Shown: positions 22,701-33,470, numbered from the stretch's first letter. The stretch is 64,000 bases of DNA from Aquatica leii (GCA_035610365.1 CM069432.1:277115482-277179481); one strand, 5' to 3'. Notes: generated from the sequence alone by a model not told the origin. Translations and numbers: made by a program.

Positions 22701-24614
22701 TACACAGCAGATAATTTAATATAGCGTAATTAGGATAAACCACGACTAGAAATAAAGATGACCATTTTTCATTTGCAATCCGTACAGTGTAAATAGTTCC
22801 AATAAAATTAATCTTCAGTCACCTAGCAACGTTTGAATTTTTGTAGTGTAGTGGAAATTACGTTCCTACTCTCGCCGACCATCTTTATTGCGTAAGAAAA
22901 TTAAATGATTATTACCTGCCCAGCTTCCACATAACCACAAAATAATAATAGCATTTGCTTTTGTCAAATCGGTGACTTCTTCAGGAGACGGTTCATAAGT
23001 ACGTTCTTCAAACCAGTATTCTGTGGTTTTCTGTACTATGTTATGTCTATTGTTCTTTTAACAAGAGATTCTCCAATCTTGCCACCCATAGAGCGCGGAA
23101 CTGAATGTGGCAGTTCAACTGGTGATGGAGTGGTGCACATGATTCCTCCCATACTGTCAAAGGTGCCATGGCCCGTTACAGTTCGAACACTGAAGTCAGC
23201 GTTATTAAAGGAAAACTGAATGTAACCCTCGGTCGTACTCTCTTCATTTTTTTCATTTTCGATAACACAGCTTTCATAACGCTGGATTTCGTTGTAATTT
23301 GTACAAAAAACGAGCCTGTTCAGTAAGTCCACCAGCTGTCGGGAGCCATAATGGCGATGAATATAAATGCCTACACCCATCAAAATTGCAGAAATGAAGG
23401 ATCTAAGCCTGCAAGCTGCAACTATAGCTTGACCGATTGCGTTACGCTTCTTCATCACTCGCGTCTTGTCGCTTGATTTCGAGCTTACTATAGTCTCAAG
23501 AAAACTCATTAACGTTTCTGGAATATTATCAGTTTTGGAGTATGATAAATCCATTTGACTTGGATGAACCTTAGTATCATATACCTTTATTCGAAAATCC
23601 TATCGAATTATTTCAGCAGCTTTCTGCACTATTCGCAGTCTTTCGTCTATTTCCGTGTCTTTGCGATGCAAGTACCAATTTTCGTACAGAAGTTTGTCTG
23701 CCGTCCCCTTCATATTTATCACCGCGTTCTTTCCGGCTTGCTCCGTTATGCATATAGAATTGCCGTACTTGTACAGTAACTTTTCCTTAATGTACTTTCT
23801 GTTGTAGGGTTCGCAGTGTAGGTCCTTATATACTGTTTCCATATAACTTTCCAACTCTTCCAGCCTAAATTGACAGTCCTCATTTTCCTCCAGGAAAGAA
23901 CACATACTATACATATACATACTATACCAGGATTTTTCTCTTTTACTTCAGTGGAAAACTTAACGTAACAGTCGCGGTGATATTTGGCTATAGCGACTAC
24001 TAGATCTACCCAATTGGCTCCTCTTATTTGAACAAGATCTCTTCACTCGTCTCCGCGGTATCTAGCTTTTTCTAAGACAGTTTCTTTGAAGTTGAAACCT
24101 CGTTCACTTTCCGTCTTAAGTTCCTAGGCTTTTTCTGCTCATATTACAAGTCAATTTCTTTACCACAAAATAAACAATATGTCCTTATGTTGAAACGGCT
24201 TTCTGAAAACCTGAGCGAAAGTGGTGATGGTTGAGGTAAACCTTGAACAACATTTTCAGCTTCCGTTTTGGGTGTGTACTTAGGTCTTGAATATTTTTGT
24301 CTGGGAAAATAGAAAAAAAAACGTAAGTTTCTCATGCAAAAACAGTCAAAGCACAATTTGGTGTAAAGAATTTTGGTTAATCGAGAATTACGAATAGGAT
24401 TATTTTGTAGATATACGAGTAATAATCAATTAATGAATCTTACCTGCAGTGTAGATGCACCTTCAGAGATTCAACATCAAATTTATTATTCAACTCGTCA
24501 CGAATCTTTAAACTAATATCTCGAAATGTTTGTAATCTTTTTTGCTGAATAGTACTTAATTTTGTACCATTTTCTAAAGGACTGTTGCATAAAACACAAA
24601 TTTTCTGTTTCCAT
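19749..24614 (-). pseudogene. large multi-exon protein: Cys cluster, nuclease-like core, TGCD box, CXC end
   Basis: Blocks in order from the N-terminus: CVLCNSPLENG and HCR (24600-24445, GTAAGA donor); QKYSRPKYTPKTE, YCLFCGKEI and DLVVAIAKYHRDCY (from 24300, CCCAG acceptor); FLEENEDCQFRLEELES and GNSICITEQAGKNAV (23920-23600); SSKSSDKTR, MGVGIYIHRHYGSRQLVDLL, FNNADFSV and GGIMCTTPS (23554-23036); DPSAIYSAFLFA and LLRGFHTLMAF (22644-22363); RAERTGNWKLDL, KSQGGLTRGRGITESTLARY (21989-21666); FVIDGGYLLH and VTVSQADFLSNTKN (21010-20800); FFAYAMTGCDKMSAIYGQGK (20540); SPAP-like PPAPASLLSLISCTCKSDC (20040-19970). The middle with FDGY and ARDDAD resembles a NYN/PIN-like nuclease; that is inference. 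A few frameshifts and stops are present, so this copy looks broken, but all blocks of the family are retained. Confidence 0.8.
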
Positions 24615-24726
24615 TTTTATAAATGCACCAAAGCCATGATCCTTCATCGTTCACGCACTACACTTCATTTTCATAAAAATGAAACTAAAACTAGTATAGC
24701 AGCTTCCGATAGCAGCATCATTTTAA

Positions 24727-24768
24727 TGACGTCATCCTATGACCGATGAAGCTTGCGTAGGCAAATCG
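24727..24768 (-). repeat. internal second copy of the element's tip motif
   Basis: Reversed, this reads TTTGCCTACGCAAGCTTCAT, then CGG.CATAGGA, then TGACGTCA. It repeats the outer tip (TTTGTTTACGCGAGCTTCAT followed by TGACGTCA) just inside the right inverted repeat, in the same orientation. No equal copy is seen inside the left repeat. Confidence 0.65.
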
Positions 24769-24773
24769 AAAGG

Positions 24774-25158
24774 TAAATGCAGATCTATGTCGCACTTCGT
24801 AACTCGGTCCATAATAATTCGATTTTGAAAGAGTACACATTACAGAAAAAAGAAAATAAGGGGAACATATTTTGTTATGTGAAAAATTAAGTTTTTTGTG
24901 AACTTAAAAGCTTGCTACCCAAAAAGGGCTCCAAAATCGGTAAAGTAATACACGTTTATGCTTTTATGTGCACAGGGGTAAATAATAGAAACATTACAGT
25001 ACAAAATCATGTTGTAGAGCTCGTTAATAGCTATCGATAGAGCCCAGTATCATTAAAATTGGTCTAGTGGTTACGGAAATGCGATCGTTTAAGTGAGAAC
25101 CGGAAAGCGCCACCTTGTGACGTCATAAACACGATGAAGCTCGCGTAAACAAAATTAG
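24774..25158 (-). repeat. right terminal inverted repeat
   Basis: Reverse-complement partner of 19316-19717. The TGACGTCA palindrome is at 25118-25125, in the same position relative to the tip as on the left. Confidence 0.88.
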
Positions 25159-25231
25159 ATATTTTCATATTCAGCTTGTTTACGATTTTTTCCGGATTTG
25201 CCCAGTATTCTAACTAAAATGACTAGGCAAA

Positions 25232-25520
25232 GATACTGTAGCGAATTTTATTATTAAAACTAATTTATTTAAACTACTAAAAATATTTGTTTTCTTATAC
25301 TAAAAATATGTATACTTTTAAATTAACCGAACTAATTAAATCTAACAATATTTAATAAAAACACTTACACGAAGATAAGATAAAGTCCGCGGATAGCTTC
25401 ACACACTTGTTTACACTAAAGTCACGTACAAGATTATTCTCCGTATATTTATATACACACACGCGATAACGACTTATTTATTTAGACTTGAATAATCTTC
25501 TTAACACTGCTGTCTTCGCA
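25232..25520 (+). repeat. LTR-like dispersed repeat, copy 1
   Basis: It begins TGTAGCGAATTTTATTATTA. The segment CTAATTAAATCTAAC, ATATTTAATAAAAACAC, then GTCCGCGGATAGCTTC and CACGCGATAACGACTTATTT recurs in split form at 27052-27165 plus 31475-31587. The sequence after 25500 also resembles 46735-46800. Starts such as TGTAACGAATT are common for gypsy-type LTRs, so it may be an old solo LTR. No second LTR or primer site is seen here. Confidence 0.6.
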
Positions 25521-26365
25521 TTACGAAAATAATTGACCTACGATTTGTTTGTTCCGTATATATACACATTTTGGAAATCCTTCTTGAGTGTTCCATACTT
25601 TTCGGTATACGTTCTAGAAGATGAATAACAACTTTGAGAAGGCTCTTGAATTTGAGAACGTTTCAATACCATTTTATACGGCAATTGGTGAAAAATACCG
25701 AATTCAAATTAAAATATGTACCGTTAAAAGTAATGCCTGCTGATCTTCTCACGAAAGCCAAGACGTACACATTATCGTGATCGTAGAAGCAATAGGATTG
25801 TTTTTAATTGTGCCCTAGTATGTATAAATAACAAACTGTATAAAATTTATGTTGATCATAATATATAAAAATGCAAATGTAGCTAGTTTACCTGAAATTT
25901 ATTTCTATTTGATTTTTTATTTTTAATAATATTTATTGTTTTTGGTTTTGATGTTGTGAGCGATAGTAAACGTCACGGAAGCACTTAATATTCGGCAAGA
26001 TTCACTAACCAACTGACAGGTAAATTAAAGGGGATATACCAAAAACAATTATGTAATAATAGAATCACGTTAAAAGTTCAAAGTTTCCCTGGAGATCTAT
26101 ATTCTTGTAAAGGTCGTTTAACAAATTTAAACGCTTTCTATTAGTTAGAATCCGACATTTAATCTGAAACACGAATTTTGTGCCAATGTACTGAAAAAAA
26201 AAGTTGTTTAAACTTTTTAAACAAATTAAATAAAACCAAGTTTTAAAACTAAGTTTGTTTAAAGTATGAAAAGTTTAATTACTTGGTTTTGCAATTACAG
26301 CACAGTAATTAAAGGCGGACGTTTATAATCATAAGGCAAATACATACTATACAAAAATAAGAACG

Positions 26366-26406
26366 TCTTGGGATTAGACCGCGTCAGGTTCTAACCCAAG
26401 TTGTAA
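26366..26406 (-). repeat. fragment of the 5.5-5.9 kb dispersed repeat with a hairpin
   Basis: On the minus strand it reads TGACGCGGTCTAATCCCAAG then ACGTTCTTAT, matching TGACACGGTCCAAACCCGGAAGACATTCTTAT of the repeat at 5.9 kb. CTTGGGATTAGACC and GGTTCTAACCCAAG form a hairpin around it. Confidence 0.5.
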
Positions 26407-27051
26407 ACTTAAAAACTCACTGTTCCACAATATAGTCTCACAAGACGAACTTATTCTAATATAAACCCTTGTCGTAAAAAAAAATTAAATTATTTCTTTG
26501 CCTTGACTTAAATTAACTTGCTGGTGATCAAAATTAACACAGTTACATTGATTAGTTTTAAACAAATTAGTACTAATTACAAATGCAAACACGAAATAAA
26601 ATCATGATTATACAACTTTATAGTAAATTGTTAATTGTAAAATTAATTGCACAGTTTAATCAATTAACACAAATTAAACAGGTTTTTTTTATGTAATTTA
26701 ATTTTGTTACACATATTCAATTAAAGTAATAAAAGCAATAAAGTATCTTAATGTAATAAGATTTTTGTAAATAAATATGTGTACATTTTAGAAAAAGAAA
26801 TAATTGGTGCAGATCTGTTTTCTTTTGTTACATATTTAAGTATCTTAATTCATATCATTTTATTGATGAAAGGAAAGCATTCAGTTTCAGTTAAGAGCTA
26901 CTTTCATTTTAAGAGTTCTTTAAAAGAAGAATTTTCTTTTTAAATTTTGTAAACAAAATATATAAGTAAATAAACCGTTTATTATGTACTTAAGCAATTT
27001 AAATTGAATAAATAACAAGAAGAACGCAATTAAGTTATTTAAACACACTAT

Positions 27052-27165
27052 ATTGTAACGAATTTTAAAACTAATTTATTTCTAACGAAATATTTACACG
27101 TTTATAACTACACGTAACTAATTAAATCTAACGATATTTAATAAAAACACACTAATTTATATATT
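27052..27165 (+). repeat. LTR-like dispersed repeat, copy 2, left part
   Basis: It starts TGTAACGAATTTTAAAAC and follows copy 1 (25232-25520) through AATATTTAATAAAAACAC. The match breaks off near 27165 and resumes at 31475, so about 4.3 kb has been inserted. Confidence 0.6.
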
Positions 27166-27620
27166 GCAATCACTCGAAAGATAACACGACTCTACAAAAA
27201 AAATTTCGTTCATTGTCTTAAAGTTTATTTTATGATTTTCTGCTTAATTATGAACAAAAACGAAAAGAAAATACCTTTTTTTTGTGTAAAGTTTGTTTTT
27301 GTAATAGTTATAGTAATAATACTCATTTTTGAATTTTTCATAAATTTTTATTATTTTTAATACATTCAAAAATACCGCGCGATCAGAGTGGGATTTTAAC
27401 GTTTACACAGTGCTGATAGATTAGGCATGAAACATTCTCAACATTTTTCACAAAAGAAGATGGACTTTGTTTTTGCAATGACATAAAAGGTATGTTCGAA
27501 GAAATTGGCATACCTTGTGTTCCTAGCGGATGGCGTTTCGTTCATTGACAGCTCTACAAAAAGCTTAAAAGCTGTTTTATTACATAACGGAAATAAATTC
27601 CCATCTCTTCCAATCACTCA

Positions 27621-30486
27621 CTCTAGCGCCGTGTCCAGATTTTTATTTCGGAGGGGGTCTCAATAAAACAGATCTGCTAATTCAAATTTAATTAATTACC
27701 ATTACATTGGCACGGAAAAGGCCCGCCACTGAAAAAACTGTACTAACATATTCGTTCTTAAAACTAAAAACCTCAAATTTCCAGTTCAGTGAATTCACAA
27801 TACAAAATCAAGCCTTCTAGACATTTTATGAGCAAATTCGGTTATAAATCATCAGTTGGGATGATGACATCTCTGTGAATTGCCATTAGGGCCAACCCGG
27901 TTAGCCTTTCTTGTCCACAAGAATTCCGTAGGTAGGTTTTTAGGCGCCTAAGTGTGAAAAATGACCTTTCCGGGGTGCACGTGGCTTTTGCCTTGTCACA
28001 ACAATTTCCATAGTTGAAATTCGCTTTGTGCCCCGTCTAGTTCCACCAGGTCCTCGTACATCACTAGGTCCTCTCTTGGTAATGGCGTTTCCTTCTTGGA
28101 ACAGACTGTTGGTATAAGAGTGTACATACCAGCAATCACTTTCTTGTGGTCAGTAAATCTTATTTTGAGCTGGGAAGTTAAGTCTTCTAATAGGGGTATT
28201 GCAACAGTTATGCGGTAATACTGTTCGTGGTTACTAGTATTTGGATTAGCGCGATGTTTTTGTACTGATGTCAACCGTGGGAGCTTGATCTTTTCATTGA
28301 CATCGGCCAATAAATTCTTTGCTTCTGTAAATGAATTTGAAAATTCTTTTTCAATATTGGATCGAATATCTTGAAAGTGCGATATTACGTTCTCAATATG
28401 GTCGACAGCTGTTATTTAGTCACACAGAGGTGACTGTAGGACTTTGCTTACTGTTAATGTTGCTGCAAATACCTTCGATAAAAAACAGAGTGATACCACG
28501 AATTCGCTGGCAAGAGCAGATCTCAGAAAAGAAGAAGCTTTGGTTGAGGCCTCCATATCCAGGTCTGTGCTGAATTGTTCTAAAATCTCAATAATAGATT
28601 TAAAAATTTGTTTAAATTTTAACAAGCCGTTGTTATTTTCCACCCACCGCGTTTCACACAGTGGTGTTAATTTCTGCCATGTTGCGTCAGAAAAGTTGGC
28701 CCTAATGGCTGCCTGAAGGAAGCTTATTCGCTTTGGAGATGCTCTCAAAAAATTTCCGATTGCTTTCACAGTTCCTATACAATTTCTTATAGAAGGTACA
28801 TTACATGAACGACAAAGGGCCAAGTTTAAAGAATGAGAGCTGCAATGTACAAACAGAGCTCGAGGAGATGATTTCCGTATTATTGCTTGAACGCCATTAA
28901 AAGCACCTTTCATCACAGCTGCACCATCGTACCCCTGTCCCACCATATCGTTGCAGTCAATGTCAAGGTTTTTCAGGGAAGCTATGATCGTGTCAGCCAA
29001 TGGTTGTGCAGTTGTATTATCGACCTTTACAAATCCGAGAAAATCTTCTTTCACCATATAACAAGTATCGACCTTTTTTGTGTATCTAACACATAGTGAA
29101 AGTTGTTCGTGTCCCGAAATATCAGAAGTTTTGTCTACTAAAAGGGAGAACACCTTCACTTCATTTAAACATTTTACAATTTTCTTCTGAATTATTTCCC
29201 CGTAAATTGATATCAGATCATTTTGGACCTTAGCGCTCATATATGTCGCGTTCAGAGCAATGTTTTCGCAGTGTTTGAGCAATTTTGTATTACCACATTT
29301 CATCCTCATTCTTAAGATGGCTCTGAAATTGCCGTCATTTGTGATTGGCTCCTCATCAGTCACAGAAACAAAGCCAGAATCGTTTGTTCCTCTCAAAACC
29401 AGTTCTTGACGCCCACAAAACTTTATACTTTTCACAATTGAAAATAATTTTTCTCTATATTCGTCTACTTGCTTTCTTCTACCTGAGTCAATAACGTTCC
29501 TGATATCCAAGTGTTAGTTTTGCATAGTTTTGAAAAAATTGGAGCCCTTAACCACAGCTTCGTAATGGTATTGTTTCGATTGATGGGATTCGAAGCCTTC
29601 AATTGCGTGTTTCCATTTCTTATACGGAACTGTGACAAGAGATTTGGAAGCCTGATTGCCTCCTTTTCCTACGGTGTGATGTGAAAAAAATACACAATAT
29701 TTGCACAGTGCGCCGTCATTTTTCGTTTAAACGAGCCACGGGTACCTATCGAGCTATTGCCTTTGAAATCAAAGGTTTTTCTTTCCACTTATGCTTACTG
29801 GAAATTTGAAATCTTTCTCTGGCGTCCACGGAGTACTCAGCAACTTAAATTTTAAGTCATCATCTAATTGGTTACCTACATAGTTTCCCAAACCAAAGTG
29901 GTGAATTAGTAAGTAGCTTTCTTCAGGTCTTACTTCGCTGATCTCAGTACACGTAGAAAAAGAAGACGATGTGCTTGCCTCAGAGACAATAGGTCTAGCA
30001 GATGTAGATGAGTCACTTGCAGCGTTCGTCTTTTGAGCTTTTGTAAAATAGGTAAACAGTGACGCTTGCAATGTAGTACGTTTAGACATCTTGATGATCA
30101 ATGATCTAAAAAAAAAGTATTATAATAATATATTACATACTAGAAGACTTGTGTCGACTTCTTTTTAATTTTCCCATAACAAAAAATAAGTTTTGACGAT
30201 TGAAAGGTAATTTATACTCACCATGAATGAAAAACCGTTATTTTCTATATTGTATCACATGTACTGCACTGCACAGAGACACAGGTCTTCACTCGTCGAG
30301 CACAAAAAGACGAATGACGGCACGCGAAAACAGATACAATAATAGGCAGCAGCGACAGGGACTGCGAATTGGGTAGAAATTCGTTGTTGACATGCTGCGT
30401 GGTAAAAATACTGAAAAGATCCATTTTATTTCGGGGGGGGGGCGGGGTCCGGACCCCCCGGACCTCTCCCCTAGGCACGGCGTTGG
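27621..30486 (-). mobile_element. hAT element inserted in the unnamed family gene
   Basis: The flanks ATCACTCA (27613-27620) and CTCACTCA (30487-30494) form an 8-bp target duplication with 7 matches. The termini are loosely inverted: CTCTAGCGCCGTG on the left, GCCAACGCCGTG reversed on the right, with G-rich subterminal runs on the right (30434-30470). The coding sequence of the interrupted gene continues across the junction. It carries one transposase gene on the minus strand. Confidence 0.82.
27842..30101 (-). pseudogene. hAT transposase, TTF-type (ZMYM/52-kDa-repressor-like)
   Basis: From the N-terminus: KRTTLQASLFTYFTKAQK with a Ser-rich leader (30101-29770); a TTF-type finger DGALCKYCVFFSHHTVGKGG with WKHAIEGFESHQ (29720-29560); the long core open from 29510 to 28416 with LNATYMSAKVQNDLI, VFSLLVDKTSDISGHEQLSL, GQGYDGAAVMKGAFNGVQ, VHCSSHSLNLAL and ETRWVENN; then ITAVDHIENVISHF, TPERSFFTLRRLKTYLRNSC and GQERLTGLALMAIHRDV (to the stop at 27842). 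The last is the hAT dimerisation motif. I count about four breaks, including a stop at 28413 and a frame change near 27996. This copy is less decayed than the hAT at 14.8 kb. Confidence 0.88.
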
Positions 30487-31474
30487 CTCACTCAGTACAT
30501 CTTAAAGGAAATTATGAAACTGTTAAAATTTTGCTTGAATCTGTAAAGCATCGCGAGTATAACTGGCAGCGGATTGGAGATTTTAAAATGGTGGGATTTT
30601 TGATGGGACTTCAAAGCGGATATACAAAGTATCCGTATTATTTGTGCTTATAGGATAGCAGAGCGGATGCTAAGCATTATACTCAACGGTCATGGGCTGT
30701 AAGTACAGAACTTTGTGTCACGAAAGGAAACGTAAAATTTGAGCCAATTGTTGAAGCCGAAAAAGTGTTAATGCCGCCTCTGCACATTAAGTTAAGGTTG
30801 ATGAAACAATTTGTTAAAAACTGGATCAAACCTCAGAAGCTTTTGAATACTTGAGAAAATTTTTTCCGAAGTTATCATAAGCAAAGGTTAAAGCTGGGAT
30901 TTTTGTTGGTCCGCAAATCAGAAAGATCTTTGCTGATGAAAAATTTCCAACGTTGCTGAATCGTACTCAAAAAGCGAGTTGGAACAGTTTCAAAACAGTC
31001 GTTTCTATATTTTTAGGAAATAACAAAGCCAAAAACTACAAAATGCTAGTTGAAAATATGCTAAAAAATGTTGAGGCCATGGACTGCAGGATGTCTTTAA
31101 AAGTGCATATGTTGCATGCTCATTTAGATAAATTCAAAAACAATATGGGAGCGTATTCAGAAGACCAAGGAGAACGTTTTTACCAAGATATTATGAGCTT
31201 CGAACAACGTTATCAAGGCCAATACAATGAAAACATCATGGGAGACTATATTTGGGGTTAACTTAATAAAAATAATAAAAATATTATTTAAATGGTTTCA
31301 TTTTCAATTAAAAATTAAAACCACATATTTTAAAAAATATCCTTTAAGCGGTTTCCTAAATAAAAAAACGAACTTTTTCATGCTATATATTTTTTTTTCG
31401 TCTAATTATGACCTAAAGAATTGAAATTTAATGCTATAAAGTCAAAACATTTTGTGTTGACCCGTGTAATGTCT

Positions 31475-31587
31475 GCGGATAACTTCTGTTTATTTTAAAC
31501 TGACCCTTCTCTACATTAAAGCCACGTACGCTTGAACGCCGTTATATTTACCTTAACCACGCGTTAATCACTTATTTATTTAACTCC
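31475..31587 (+). repeat. LTR-like dispersed repeat, copy 2, right part
   Basis: It continues copy 2 from 27165: GTCTGCGGATAACTTC, ATTAAAGCCACGTACG, ACGCGTTAATCACTTATTTA. It stops at the TTAA where the next piggyBac begins. Confidence 0.6.
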
Positions 31588-33470
31588 TTAACACCCAATG
31601 GTACTTCCGGGTAATAGAATATGTTAAAATACCGTAAAAGACTAGTCCATGGGTTGATTCTTATGTTTTTTTCACAGAAATGGGTATTGTCGCACATTTG
31701 TTACAATGGTTGATAATGGTACACAAATAGCATTATCTATTAATGAAATGGTACAAAACAATTTTTGTCTTTGTCAAACACAAATAAATTTTGCACTTCA
31801 TGCTGGTGAGACCTTCGCATCCTGGCATCTTACACCTTTGGCTATTATTCTGTAAACCTGGCCATAATCCACACCCATCTCTTCTAACATTGATGTCGGG
31901 AATTAGATTGGATCTATGTTTCTTTTTGTCGTGTTCTAAACCAAGTTTATTAACAGAATTTTGAGGTCTACCTCGTTGTTTTCCTTCATTGCATAAAAGA
32001 GCAGCCACGTCAGTTCTAAGTTTAAGTAGATCAGATTGATAATTTTTTGAAATCATCTCAATATTACAATCTTTTTTGTGGCTACCAGCCACATATCTAT
32101 GAAATCCGTCCAAAAGATCTACTGCTCCCATAAATTTGTTATATGTTTGGGCCATTCTAAGGCACTCAATTTCTACACTTCTTTTAAATATCCGGTCAAA
32201 TATTGTCACTGTCATAAGTGCCCACGATTGTTAAACCATTTCAAGGCACACAACTCTATATTATCAATAATGGTTTTCTTCTGCTCAAAACTACCTTCAC
32301 CATGGGTTTTCATTGTTCTGTCGTTCGAAAATAAGGACCCTGGAAAACTATTGGTTCTTATAGTATCCAGTGCACCAATTCCAACCTTTGCGAGTTCTAT
32401 AAACAATGCAAAAGAAGAAAACCATTTACAAAATACAGAATATAGTTGGCGTTTGGTGCAATCACTTCGGCCATTCGTAAAACAATATTTCTACTCGGTT
32501 TGATGTCGGGAAATTTTGTGTATGGTTGGTGTACTGCTTGTATAAATTTCAAAACTTTGAACAAATCTTCAGTATTACATAATACATAAATTTTGTATCC
32601 CTATTTATGTGGCTTCTTGGGGTTGTATTGTCGTAGACTCGACTTGTCTTTGAATGGCACTATTTGCTCGACCACGCACAACATTTGTTCCTGTGGAAAG
32701 TTTATAAGGTTTCATTGTAGTGCATTTACGAAAGGACGGATTTTATATAGTTTGTCTCATTTTGCTTTAGCATTTGTGCGTTGTCATTAAAATGTAAATT
32801 TCTTTTCAATTCTTCCTATCGGTTACAAGACATAACATCGACAACTTTTTGGACTCTCGTAATTGCGGCCCAATACATTCTTGTACGAGGAAGACCATAT
32901 ATTGACATGTATATACAAGTCCCAATAAGTTGTTCTAATTAATGCTTATTCGTTTTCAATGGTTTATTATGGTTTCCTTGCACCGCATATCAATTTGACT
33001 GCGCAGCAACATGTCCAAGAAGTTCTTCATCAAAAAATTCACAGATATCGCAAATCTTGCAATTATTGTAAGGTGTTAAAATAAATATAATATTACCTAC
33101 GTAATATAATGAACAAAGTTTATTACAATTTTCAAAAGCAAGAATGTATACATAAGTAATAAAAAAATAAAAAAACACAAATAACTAGTATTCTAGGTAT
33201 ATATTAAAAAAGGTTTGTATTCAACATTTGCACATGAAATGCCTGAGAATTGTTTCCCATACCATTTTCATCGCTAGAAGATGATAAATCAGCAACACCA
33301 ATGACTTGTAGAGAATTTTTTGTGGTAACAAATTATGCGCGAGACTGTTCATTATCAATAATTGCCGCGCGTATAGCGTCCAGTGACTTATCTAAAGAGA
33401 AACCCGATCGCGTTATCTTAAATCCATGTACTCGAACAAACATCATGGCATGTAAATAGGACGGCGTCAC
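31588..33470 (-). mobile_element. decayed piggyBac element (PGBD3-like type)
   Basis: The right end in gene terms is TTAACACCCAATGGTACTTC at 31588, inserted in the LTR-like repeat. The matching opposite end was not found, so the limit near 33470 marks where coding similarity fades. The transposase is on the minus strand. Confidence 0.7.
31733..33460 (-). pseudogene. piggyBac transposase with two catalytic Asp lost
   Basis: From the N-terminus: a possible leader with FSLDKSLDAIRAAI (33390); ICDICEFFDEELLGH, QLIGTCIYMSIYGLPRTRMY (33040-32870); VVDVMSCNR (32850); VVEQIVPFKDKSSLRQYNP, KKPHK.GYKIYVLCN (32690-32580); YILYFVNGF (32440); IGALDTIRTNSFPG (32380-32330); ECLRMAQTYNKFMGAVDLLD (32180-32100); RGRPQNSVNKLGLE and a C-terminal CKMPGCEGLTSMKCKIYLCLTKT. 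The first catalytic Asp is Val (VVEQ, usually VDEQ) and the second is Val (YFVNGF, usually YFDNFF); only the third (GAVDLLD) is kept. A Trp codon is TAG after KKPHK. Several frame changes. Confidence 0.83.

Larger units (their letters stand above)
19316..25158 (-). mobile_element. 5.8-kb element with ~400-bp inverted repeats and a large CXC-domain gene
   Basis: Long terminal inverted repeats (19316-19717 and 24774-25158, roughly 90% alike by eye) enclose a multi-exon minus-strand gene that nearly fills the space between them. The outermost bases read CTAATTTTGCTTACGCGAGC on the left and, reversed, CTAATTTTGTTTACGCGAGC on the right. The TIR plus gene layout is that of an autonomous DNA transposon. 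The encoded protein belongs to a large family I know only as unnamed proteins in arthropods and other animals. I could not assign the element to a known superfamily. A target-site duplication is not clear (flanks ATATTACAATAC and ATATTTTCAT). Confidence 0.8.
25159..27051. other. AT-rich region holding dispersed repeats
   Basis: No gene recognised. It contains a copy of an LTR-like repeat at 25232-25520 and a small hairpin repeat at 26366-26406. The remaining sequence is AT-rich with no clear structure. Confidence 0.45.
27405..31260 (+). pseudogene. unnamed arthropod family (GDFKM..GLQ / ERF.QDI), split by a hAT
   Basis: The left part (27405-27620) gives FFTKEDGLCFCNDIKGMFEE, PSGWRF and SLKAVLLHNGNKFPSLP. 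The right part (30487-31260) gives HSVHLKGNYETVKILL, YNWQRIGDFKMVGFLMGLQ, GYTKYPYYLCL, DSRADAKHY, PPLHIKLRLMKQFVKN, AKNYKMLVENMLKNVEAMDC, RMSLKVHMLHAHLDKF, GERFYQDIMSFEQRYQGQ and MGDYIWG. The order is that of a widespread, unnamed arthropod protein family I know from predicted proteins; a mobile origin seems likely but is inference. Beyond the hAT insertion there are several frame changes and stops. A second copy lies at 51700-52095. Confidence 0.75.

Noticed and set aside
19316-25158. Polinton-like or other virus-like element
   Set aside because: The TIR length would fit, but no DNA polymerase, integrase, packaging ATPase or capsid-like motif is present; a single gene fills the element.
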